Origin: a virus
IMG/VR virus record: IMGVR_UViG_3300030117_004700
Span: 1 to 37,984 of that record
Reading direction: 5' to 3' (one strand)
Length of the DNA: 37,984 bases
Shown here: piece after piece, positions 6,311-14,300 of the stretch
Numbering within the stretch: the stretch's first letter is position 1
Layout: each line of letters opens with the position of its first letter
Made by a program: the position numbers and the translations under genes
Notes under the pieces: model-generated
The model's database searches: none
Seen by the model: only the letters and a program-made list of their open reading frames with translations
Told to the model about the DNA's origin: nothing

Positions 6311-6391
6311 CAAATTATTCGACATAGGTAAGATTTTATATAACTAACTCTGTGAGTTTTCGCCGAGGGGTATAACTTAATATTTCTTTAA

Positions 6392-6414
6392 GGCGACAAA
6401 AGTCGCCTTTTTTT
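6392..6414 (+). terminator. Rho-independent terminator
   Basis: GGCGAC (6392-6397), loop AAAA, GTCGCC (6402-6407), then seven T residues. This is a six-pair GC-rich stem with a U tract. The 81 bases between the stop at 6310 and the hairpin hold only a 16-codon frame and no clear signal. The terminator isolates the microgene set from the glycosyltransferase promoter immediately downstream. Confidence 0.9.
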
Positions 6415-6422
6415 ATGGGTTG

Positions 6423-6451
6423 TTGACGGTGTATAAATTACAATGTATAAT
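6423..6451 (+). promoter_or_regulatory. Strong sigma70-type promoter for the glycosyltransferase
   Basis: TTGACG (6423-6428) and TATAAT (6446-6451) are separated by exactly 17 bases, only one base from full consensus. The promoter lies directly after the terminator and 22 bases before the ATG at 6474. It implies expression by unmodified host RNA polymerase, early in infection. Confidence 0.8.
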
Positions 6452-6473
6452 GAAATGAAAAACATTTTCTGTA

Positions 6474-7235
6474 ATGGCAAAAGGATTCAAGGTGGTGACT
6501 ACTCCACCAAAAACAGATAAGACAGATGACGGTGAGTTCTCGATAGAGAAAGCAAGGCAACTTATCAAAGGCAAAGCAATTGTATTCTGTCTTCCCGGTC
6601 GAGGAGTATCATATACCTTTTTGAAGAACTTTGTGCAACTCTGTTTTGAATGTGTGCAGCAAGGAGCATCAATTCAGATCTCACAAGACTATTCTTCAAT
6701 GGTCAACTTTGCTAGATGTAAAGTATTAGGAGCAAACGTACTCAAAGGACCAGATCAGTTACCGTGGCAAGGTAAACTCAACTATGATTTTCAGTTATGG
6801 ATTGATAGTGATATCGTATTCAATCTAGAAGCATTCTACAAACTTGTGTGGATGGATAAGGATATTGCTGCAGGATGGTATTGTACAGAAGATGGTAGAA
6901 CTACATCTGTTGCACATTGGTTAGAAGAAGACGAATTTGAACAGAATGGTGGAGTCATGAATCACGAGATGGTTGATGGCATACAAAAGAGAAGAAAACC
7001 ATTTACATGTGACTATACAGGTTTTGGATGGGTCATGATCAAGAAAGGTGTGTTTGAACATCCTGATATGAAGTATCCATGGTTTGCTCCTCAGATGCAA
7101 GTATTTGAGTCTGGTGCTGTCCAAGATATGTGTGGTGAAGACGTTTCTTTCTGTCTTGAAGCAATCAAAGCAGGATTCGAGATTTGGTGTGACCCAACTA
7201 TCAGAGTAGGACACGAGAAGACAAGAATTATATAA
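6474..7235 (+). CDS. GT-A-type glycosyltransferase
   Basis: This 253-residue protein has the features of a nucleotide-sugar-dependent GT-A enzyme. A Rossmann-like N-terminal half is followed by LWIDSDIVF, with the metal-binding Asp-x-Asp at D111-S112-D113. A later GEDVSFCLEAIKAGFEIW segment resembles the acceptor-side and catalytic ED region of many phage and bacterial GT2-like proteins, and VGHEK follows near the end. No membrane segment is visible, so it should be cytosolic. It sits alone behind its own host-like promoter and is followed by a family B microgene. Donor and acceptor are unknown; phage glycosyltransferases modify DNA bases, virion proteins or host glycans, and nothing here decides among them. 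Confidence 0.78.
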   Translation: MAKGFKVVTTPPKTDKTDDGEFSIEKARQLIKGKAIVFCLPGRGVSYTFLKNFVQLCFECVQQGASIQISQDYSSMVNFARCKVLGANVLKGPDQLPWQGKLNYDFQLWIDSDIVFNLEAFYKLVWMDKDIAAGWYCTEDGRTTSVAHWLEEDEFEQNGGVMNHEMVDGIQKRRKPFTCDYTGFGWVMIKKGVFEHPDMKYPWFAPQMQVFESGAVQDMCGEDVSFCLEAIKAGFEIWCDPTIRVGHEKTRII

Positions 7236-7271
7236 GTACTGTTGTAGTATCACAATATACAACCGACAGAG

Positions 7272-7439
7272 ATGGAAAGGTACGATATATACTTGCAGGG
7301 TGAGAAAGTCCGTTCTGACATTGATGAGGAAGAGATGCTTGAGGTAACTCAAGAATATGCAGAACAATTTTATCGTGACGGAACCCCACACCCTGACGAC
7401 ATCGAAGTGAAATACTTGGGTACAGAAACAGAGGACTAG
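7272..7439 (+). CDS. Microprotein, family B copy 2 (55 aa)
   Basis: This is an acidic 55-residue protein (MERYDIYLQGEKVRSD, DEEEMLEVTQEYAEQFYRDG, PDDIEVKYLG). It lines up with the protein at 5712-5870: Y-x-(V/I)-Y-L at the start, E-E-E in the middle, and P-x-x-(V/I)-x-(I/V)-K-Y near the end. It lies 36 bases after the glycosyltransferase, probably on the same transcript, and its stop codon is in the loop of the terminator at 7431-7453. The function is unknown. Confidence 0.7.
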   Translation: MERYDIYLQGEKVRSDIDEEEMLEVTQEYAEQFYRDGTPHPDDIEVKYLGTETED

Positions 7440-7453
7440 ACGTCCTCTTTTTT
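7431..7453 (+). terminator. Rho-independent terminator
   Basis: GAGGAC (7431-7436), loop TAGAC, GTCCTC (7442-7447), then six T residues. The stem forms from the last two codons of the microgene at 7272-7439, and its stop codon is in the loop. It ends the glycosyltransferase transcript. Confidence 0.85.
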
Positions 7454-7458
7454 GTGTG

Positions 7459-7464
7459 TATAAT
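7459..7464 (+). promoter_or_regulatory. Putative -10 element upstream of gene 7485
   Basis: TATAAT at 7459-7464 lies immediately after the terminator U tract and 20 bases before the ATG at 7485. The region 17 bases upstream is occupied by the terminator stem, and no good -35 is present. Confidence 0.45.
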
Positions 7465-7484
7465 TAGTACAGGTAAAGTTTATT

Positions 7485-8204
7485 ATGTCAACGCTGATCT
7501 GCAATCTACCTGCAATTCATGTGTGGGTGAGGAAGGAATATCTAAGAGACCATAAAGACGGACATGGAGAGTTCGTAAAAGGAGTGTGGGTGTCTGCAAA
7601 GTCTATGCCCGGTCGTGCCTTTTACTTTGAGACATATTTGTATGAATATGCTGCATTATTTGACAAACTACCAATCAGTGCATTTGTGTCTTCACCAAAG
7701 ACTCCAGATCCAGACATGAACCTACCCAACCTACAATTCTGGAACTGTATGGATTATGGAGTCACAGCAATCACAAAATCGATCATCGGAAGTGCGGATT
7801 ACGAGATTAATACTCGTGATCACGGAAGCATTAGAGGAGAATACATCTGCACACTGGACAACTATCACGACTCTGCAGATAGCATTGACTGTTCTACTGC
7901 TGAAACTCCTGCGGAACACAAGTCACACAATCTCATAGCATTAGACAATGGTCAGTTCGCTCTATATCCTAATAACAGGATGAGAATCTATGATAATAGT
8001 CTAACACCCCCAGAACCTAAAGTACCCGACTTCAAGGTCTCTACAGAGTACTATCAGGTTGAGAATGGACATGATAACCTAGGTCTTGGTGATCAGGAAG
8101 AGTATTTTTGGAAAACACAGAAAGATAGAGAAAAGGGTATGGCAGATATAGATGATATGTACTATCATCATTTTAGTGAAATTCATAAGTCAGACGAAAG
8201 ATGA
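7485..8204 (+). CDS. Conserved-looking hypothetical protein, 239 aa
   Basis: This is a soluble protein of 239 residues with no recognised domain. The N-terminal third is rich in aromatics (HVWVRKEYLRDHKDGHGEF, FYFETYLYEYAALFDKLPI). The middle has NLQFWNCMDYGVTAI and a DNYHDSADSIDCS segment. The last third is acidic and Tyr-rich (EYYQVENGHDNLGLG, DDMYYHHFSEIH). It lies directly upstream of an SGNH gene (ATGA overlap at 8201-8204) and the gp25 gene, behind a TATAAT but no late promoter. It could be an accessory virion or assembly protein, given its location. I cannot name its role. Confidence 0.7.
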   Translation: MSTLICNLPAIHVWVRKEYLRDHKDGHGEFVKGVWVSAKSMPGRAFYFETYLYEYAALFDKLPISAFVSSPKTPDPDMNLPNLQFWNCMDYGVTAITKSIIGSADYEINTRDHGSIRGEYICTLDNYHDSADSIDCSTAETPAEHKSHNLIALDNGQFALYPNNRMRIYDNSLTPPEPKVPDFKVSTEYYQVENGHDNLGLGDQEEYFWKTQKDREKGMADIDDMYYHHFSEIHKSDER

Positions 8205-8764
8205 TATTCAGTGGATGTAGCATTACTTGGGGTGATGAATTAGAGAATCAACAGGATAGATTCAGTACAATAGTATCAAATACAATTAATGTCACAGAGA
8301 CTAACATATCTCTATGTGGTATTAGTAATGATGCGATTGTAAGAAGAGCAGTATCTTATAATCCAAAAGAACCTGTCATATTGCAATTGACTGTTCCTAG
8401 TCGTATGGAATACTTTACACCGGACGGTCCTCAGAAGTTTTCATTACAGAGACAACTGAAGATGGTGCCCTATCGTAGACCAATGAGGACTTATTATACT
8501 GAAGTCAATAATGAACATCATCAGATGGAGAATCTGTTCAAGAATCTCTTTGTATTTGAACAATACTGTTATAGTAATAATATAAAGCATGTAGTTCTTT
8601 TTGCAGACTGTGATATTGAACTCTCACACGGTCATTGGAGTTCCTTGTGCAAATCTAAGATATGGAATATTTGGAAAGATATATTGGGTTATAAGCATCG
8701 TGGTGGACACCCTACAAAAGAGGAACATAGAAAGATAGCAAACTTTCTCCTAGAAACTGTCTAA
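8201..8764 (+). CDS. SGNH/GDSL hydrolase-like protein (copy 3), GCS variant
   Basis: This is a 187-residue protein starting at an ATGA overlap with the previous gene. Block I is MIFSGCSITWGDELEN, where the usual GDS reads GCS; the GCS-x-T-x-G form is common among phage SGNH-like proteins. NDAIVRRAV matches NDSIARSTI of copy 1. The C-terminal block is KHRGGHPTKEEHRKIANFL: the His-Pro and a second His are kept, but the position of the catalytic Asp is Arg. A central segment (VVLFADCDIELSHGHW) forms a predicted strand and loop. The two CTAAATA late promoter elements begin at its stop codon. The fold is likely, the reaction unknown. Confidence 0.68.
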   Translation: MIFSGCSITWGDELENQQDRFSTIVSNTINVTETNISLCGISNDAIVRRAVSYNPKEPVILQLTVPSRMEYFTPDGPQKFSLQRQLKMVPYRRPMRTYYTEVNNEHHQMENLFKNLFVFEQYCYSNNIKHVVLFADCDIELSHGHWSSLCKSKIWNIWKDILGYKHRGGHPTKEEHRKIANFLLETV

Positions 8765-8777
8765 ATAGCACTAAATA
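8761..8777 (+). promoter_or_regulatory. Twin late-promoter-like elements (CTAAATA x2)
   Basis: CTAAATA occurs at 8761-8767 (overlapping the stop codon of the SGNH gene) and again at 8771-8777, ten bases apart, on the same helical face. The second lies 19 bases before the gp25 start. T4 late promoters have a TATAAATA box read by the gp55 sigma factor, and CTAAATA is, from memory, the form seen in cyanomyoviruses. These elements probably drive the gp25-gp6-gp7 transcript. Confidence 0.7.
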
Positions 8778-8796
8778 CACGAGTATTGTATAAAAA

Positions 8797-9201
8797 GTGC
8801 CTCTCAAAAAAATATCAAGGGGTTTCAGGGATATATCATTATCCTTTTCGAGACATCCAATCACAAATGACATATTAATGCTCAAAGATGCAGATGCCAT
8901 CAAACGTGCGGTGCAGAATCTTGTGAGAATAAAAATTGGAGAAGTATTTTTTAGAAATGATGTAGGTACAAGACTAACAGGGGCACTTTTTGAATTGGCA
9001 ACAGATGATTTGATCGATCCCCTCGTTAGTGAAATTGAAACTGTTATAACAAACTTTGAACCCAGAGTTAATTTGAAAAATGTCAATGTTTCTTCTATTC
9101 CGGACGAAAATACTCTGAACGTTGAAATCTCATACGATATTATAGGTTTGCCCTTACCACAGCAGACAATAGACTTCATTCTAGAACCCACTAGACTATA
9201 A
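8797..9201 (+). CDS. 25: Baseplate wedge protein gp25
   Basis: This 134-residue protein of the GPW/gp25 family is nearly the size of T4 gp25 (132 aa). It is a baseplate wedge component that links the baseplate to the tail sheath and helps trigger contraction. Visible family features: a central LMLKDADAIKRAVQNLV segment, KIGEVFFRNDVGTRL, and FEPRV at 87-91 with a following strand region. The start is GTG at 8797; there is no ATG upstream, and the N-terminal PLKKISRGFRDIS is typical. It is the first gene after the twin CTAAATA elements and joins gp6 by a TAATG overlap. Confidence 0.93.
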   Translation: MPLKKISRGFRDISLSFSRHPITNDILMLKDADAIKRAVQNLVRIKIGEVFFRNDVGTRLTGALFELATDDLIDPLVSEIETVITNFEPRVNLKNVNVSSIPDENTLNVEISYDIIGLPLPQQTIDFILEPTRL

Positions 9202-11306
9202 TGGCTCTTACACAATTTACAAACCTAAACTTTGAGGACATCAAGACCTCTATAAAAAGTTATTTGAGACAAAACTCAAAATTCACAGATTTTGACTTTG
9301 AAGGATCAAACCTTTCAATTCTTCTCAATACGTTAGCATATAATTCCTATATTACAGCATATAATACTAATATGGTTGCTAACGAGTCATTTATTGACTC
9401 AGCAACGTTGAGAGAGAATGTTGTATCATTAGCAAGAAATATTGGATATACACCTAGATCAAAACGTGCTGCAGTTGGTGTTGTTAGATTCAACTTTACA
9501 GGTATATCCTCAACTGCTGCTTCTGTAAGTATTCAACCGGGGGTTTTCGCAAATGCAGGGTTTGATCAGAAAAACTACCTTTTCTCTTTAGCAGAGAAAC
9601 TAACTGTTCCTGCAAATAAAGGAAAGGCAACAGGTGCTGCTTTAATTCATCAAGGACAATATCTTGAGAAGAAATGGACAATAGATTTATCACAACCCAA
9701 TCAAGTTTATGTTCTACCTAACAACGGTATTGATTTATCTACTCTGAATGTCACAGTTCAGAACTCTGCTTCTGATACAACTGTAACTAATTTCAAGGGT
9801 GTAGATAGCATTGTTGGTATCGATGGAAACTCAAACATATATCTTACACAAGAGACAACAGATGAGAAGTATGAAATTATATTTGGTGACGGTATCTTCG
9901 GTAAAAAATTAGAAACAGGTAATGTAGTAACTGCATCTTATATTGTTACAGATGGTCCTACTGGTAATGGTGCGAAGTATTTCAACTTTGCAGGCACTGT
10001 AAAGGACGATAGTGGAGCAGATGTGAATACTTTGTCAGTAGAGATACGCACATTGAGGGCAGCAGAGGGTGGAGGTGATATCGAAAGCGTTGAAAGTATC
10101 AGAAACTACGCACCTAGAAGGTATGCTGCACAGAATCGTGCGGTAACTGCTACGGATTATGAGGCATTATTACCATCAATATACACAAATATAGAATCTG
10201 TGAGTGCATTTGGGGGAGAAGATCTAAATCCACCTCAATATGGTCGTGTCTTTATCGCAGCAAAACCCAGAAATGGTAATTTTTTACCTGATTCTACAAA
10301 AACATCTATACTGAAATCTCTGAAGAGTTATTCTATAGCGGGTATTGTTCCATCTTTTGTGGATCTAAAATTCTTATATGTTGAATTGGATAGTTACATT
10401 TACTACAATACAAACTTTGTTGGTGCTCCTGACACTCTAAAAACAGATGTTATAGATGCTGTTTCAGAATTTGGAAAACAAGGAGATCTGAATAAGTTTG
10501 GTGGTAGGTTCAAATATTCTAAACTGGTATCAGTTTTAGATTCTGTGGATGATGCTATAACATCTAACATCACTAATATAATCATTAGAAGAAATCTAAA
10601 ATCATTAATAGATCAATTTACACAGTATGAATTATGTTTTGATAATGAGTTTTATCATGAATTAGACTCTTACAATATCAAGAGTACAGGATTCAGTGTC
10701 TCAGGGGTCAATGGAACGGTCTATCTTGCCGATAAAGTGGTTCCGGGGTCAGATATAGGTAATTTGTTCTTATTCAAACTCACAGACGCTGTAGACGTTG
10801 AGATAGTGTCCACAAACTTTGGTACAGTTGATTATAAGAAAGGTGAGATCATTATAAACACAGTGAACATAACTTCTACACTCTTACCAGAAAATATTAT
10901 TGAAATACAGGCAGTACCATTATCAAATGATGTTCTAGGAAGAAAAGAGTTGTATTTACAACTCAGCAGTGATAAGAGCAACTTTACTATGAGACAAGAT
11001 TTGATATCATCAGGAGCGAACTTGTCTGGAACAAGATTTGATGTTCAATCAAGTTATAGTAATGGTAATAAGGTAAGGGGTGCTATTGTTTCAAGTGCAT
11101 CAGGAACTGGTGGTCAATTAGTTGGTTATGTCAATGGGCAAGCGTATTACGGTCCATTCCACACTATGACAGATGGAACTAAAATGACCGGTTCTGTTCA
11201 CTCAGTAAATAGTGTACAGATTCGTGATACTCTCACCTCAATCACACCCGTGAATACATCTTCGTCATCAACATCATCAAGTAGCAGCAGTAGTAGTACA
11301 TACTAA
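9201..11306 (+). CDS. 6: Baseplate wedge protein gp6 with His and Ser-rich C-terminal extension
   Basis: This 701-residue protein (T4 gp6 has 660) belongs to the baseplate J/gp6 family, which forms the wedge ring of the baseplate. The N-terminus is diagnostic: LLNTLAYNSYITAYNTNMVA and LRENVVSLARNIGYTPRSKR (about 46-95). AVTATDYEALLPSIY (about 315-330) is typical of the J-like core. The C-terminal part differs: residues about 643-670 carry GYVNGQAYYGPFHTM and DGTKMTGSVHS, a Y-x-G-x-x-H plus D-G-x-x-M-x-G-x-x-H motif that I have seen as a recurrent element in phage virion proteins. The chain ends in a tract of Ser with a few Thr. It is joined to gp25 and the next gene by TAATG overlaps. Confidence 0.92.
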   Translation: MALTQFTNLNFEDIKTSIKSYLRQNSKFTDFDFEGSNLSILLNTLAYNSYITAYNTNMVANESFIDSATLRENVVSLARNIGYTPRSKRAAVGVVRFNFTGISSTAASVSIQPGVFANAGFDQKNYLFSLAEKLTVPANKGKATGAALIHQGQYLEKKWTIDLSQPNQVYVLPNNGIDLSTLNVTVQNSASDTTVTNFKGVDSIVGIDGNSNIYLTQETTDEKYEIIFGDGIFGKKLETGNVVTASYIVTDGPTGNGAKYFNFAGTVKDDSGADVNTLSVEIRTLRAAEGGGDIESVESIRNYAPRRYAAQNRAVTATDYEALLPSIYTNIESVSAFGGEDLNPPQYGRVFIAAKPRNGNFLPDSTKTSILKSLKSYSIAGIVPSFVDLKFLYVELDSYIYYNTNFVGAPDTLKTDVIDAVSEFGKQGDLNKFGGRFKYSKLVSVLDSVDDAITSNITNIIIRRNLKSLIDQFTQYELCFDNEFYHELDSYNIKSTGFSVSGVNGTVYLADKVVPGSDIGNLFLFKLTDAVDVEIVSTNFGTVDYKKGEIIINTVNITSTLLPENIIEIQAVPLSNDVLGRKELYLQLSSDKSNFTMRQDLISSGANLSGTRFDVQSSYSNGNKVRGAIVSSASGTGGQLVGYVNGQAYYGPFHTMTDGTKMTGSVHSVNSVQIRDTLTSITPVNTSSSSTSSSSSSSSTY

Positions 11307-14300
11307 TGATAGAAACCTCACTATCCAGAGTCAAAATACATGAAGTAATTGAAAGTCAGATACCTGAATCTATAGGTTCTGACAATCCTGTATTTGGCGA
11401 ATTTCTAAAGCAATATTACATATCACAGGAATATCAAGGAGGACCAGTTGATATTGTTGAGAATCTTGTTGAGTATAAAAGTCTTGATTTTCTCAATAGC
11501 GATAATCTGACTGGATTTACCTCAGTATCGAATTATACTCCTTCATTCAGCAAAACAATATACGTTGATTCGACAAAGGGATGGCCGTCTTCATACGGAC
11601 TTTTGAAGATTGATGATGAGATAATCACATATACAGGTATAGGTTCTACATCATTTACAGGATGTGTTAGAGGGTTCAGTGGTATTGAGAACAATCAGAA
11701 AACGAATGCTCCAGAATATTTGACATTTACTCAATCAGGAGTTTCGACACACGCTGATAAATCACGAGTAACAAATCTAAGTAACATATTCTTACAGAAA
11801 TTTTTCAAAAAGGTAAAGGGTCAAATTGCACCCGGTTTTGTAAATCGCAACTTTACAGGCAATTTAGATAATCGTCTTTTCCTAAAGCAGGCAAAGGATT
11901 TTTATAGTTCTAAGGGTACAGAGGAAGGTTTCAAGATACTCTTTGGAACTTTGTATAATGAAGCGGTTGATATGATCAAACCGCAGGAATTTCTCTTCAA
12001 ACCATCGGATGCAGAATATACTGTAAATGATGTATTGATTGCAGAAGTTATAAGCGGAGATCCGAAAAAGATTAAGTCTCAATCTATATCACAGGGCGAT
12101 TATGCATTAGCATCTGTCTATGATGTTGAAAATATAGTTATTCAAGATAAGACTTATTATAAGATACGATTATCTTCAGACACTATTGAAGGTAAATTCT
12201 TGCCTAATGTAAGAACTAATCTTACAAGTGAACTTACATCAGGTTCTTCTGTCATACATGTAGATTCAACTGTTGGATTTGCAAAATCAGATTCTGTGAC
12301 CATAGGAAGGAGAGTTTATGCATATACTGATAAAACTGTTACAGAATTTTTGAATGTCACTGGTGTAGGGACTGTATCAATTGGTGCTACTGTAAATCAA
12401 GGTGATAATGTCATATCATATGAAGATGGTAAGTTATATCGTCCAGTCAAACTAAGAGTATTGAATTCTATTGTTGGGTTTGAAGGAAGTGGTGTTTTAC
12501 AGCAAAAAGGAAGCGAGTATAATATCAAAACTCTTGGATGTAAGAAGACAGATCTTAGATATAGTGAGTGGTTAGAGAATATTGCAACGAAACATGTTGT
12601 GCAGGATTTCAAGACAATCTCTGCAGGAAACTATGAACTTATATTGACTGCGAAACATTATTACAAGTCTGGACAACTCATATCTGTCATTGACGCTGAT
12701 GGTGGATCTCAAGACGGTACGATTACGGGTATATTGAATGATCATGTTGTTTATATCAGTGCACCCTCTCTTTTAGCGAGTAAGAATTATCACATACAAG
12801 CAAAACTAAGAAAACAGAACAATAATGTTGCAGATGTACAAAATACCTACGCACAAGGTGATACAGTTGTTACCACATCAAATAGTTTACCTCACTATTC
12901 AATTGATGTACAAAAAAGAATTAGAGACTTCAATACTTCTGGAATTTCAACAAGATCTCAAGTAATTAATATACCAGACCACAATTTACAGAATGGTGAC
13001 ATTGTTTTATACAATCCTAGAGTAGCAGGATCGCCTGTAGCGGGTCTCAGCACTGGTCAATCTTATTATGTGACCAATCTGTCTCAATCTACGATTGCAC
13101 TCTCTCTATCGGCAGAGAACGCTCGTAGAAGTGAATATATCTTTGCATTTGATACTGCTGATATTGGAACAAACACAAATCACTCACTAACTCCATTTGA
13201 AGTTGGTTTTGGAACTATTGGTGCTCAAAAATTAGTTCGTAAATTTACACAACCAGAATACGGTTTTCCTAAAGATAAAACTGAAACTGGTAAAGGTGTA
13301 GGACTCTTTGTAAATGGTGTAGAAGCATATTCTTACAAATCTTCTGACAAAATTTACTATGGATCATTAGAAACAGTAGATGTATTAAATACAGGATCTG
13401 ATTATGATGTAATCAATCCACCTCGTATATCCATGCAGCAAGACGGACATACTGGTGTAGGTGCATCTGTTATCGCACATGTGAGTGGTAAATTACAGGA
13501 GATACAAGTAACTTCTCGCGGATTAGACTATAAAGGAACTCCTGACGTAAAAATTATCGGTGGTAATGGTCAGGCAACTGCTGAAGCGAAGATGAGACTC
13601 GCTCCACATGAAGTATTCTTTGATAGTACCAGTGTTGGTGGTGTTCTGAATACTAGCACTGATAAATTTACATTTACTGAACCACATGGATTCAAACATG
13701 GTGAAGAGGTTGTCTACGGAACCGATGGTTCAACGACCATTGGAATTGGCACTACTCCGGGAAATCTTGTTAACAAATCAAGTTATTTTGTCATCAAGAA
13801 TGACGACTTTACCCTATCACTTGCCAAAACCCGTAATGAGGCACTTGCAGGTATCACAACACTTCCGATTACAACAAATGGTGGTGGATTACATAAGTTT
13901 GAAACAAAAGAGTCTAGACTAAAAGTAGACCGTGTAGAAATCATATCGTCAACAGATTTTCAAAATAGAGAGAATACTGTTGATAGTGTTGGTATCAATA
14001 CCTTTACAGATGTTATAACAATACCTAATCACAGATACTCATCAGGAGAGTTGATAAGATATGGCGGAGGAACAGTAGCAGATATCTCTGGTCTTACAGT
14101 AGGAAATGATTATTATGTTGTGAAGATAGATGATAATAACTTTAGAGTTTCCATTTCAACCTCTTTAGTTGATTATGTAGAGATGACTCTACCCGGAACT
14201 GGCGTTCATTCTTTCAACTATCCACCGGTATCCGTAACTATTGATGGTACACAAGGAATATCGACTTCTAATGCGACTGCATCTGCTGTGATAAGAGGAG

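Noticed and set aside
6297-6347. 16-codon frame MTKINKLFDIGKILYN overlapping the end of family A copy 2
   Set aside because: It is too short, with no paralog or clear ribosome binding site; it could be real but I cannot support it.
6921-7391. 156-codon minus-strand frame opposite the glycosyltransferase end and the following microgene
   Set aside because: It runs across two well-supported plus-strand genes and their spacer, has no ribosome binding site, and shows no recognisable motif.
11240-11306. Simple DNA slippage repeat in the Ser tract at the end of gp6
   Set aside because: Ser is encoded by mixed TCN and AGY codons with Thr interspersed, so it is not a uniform trinucleotide repeat.
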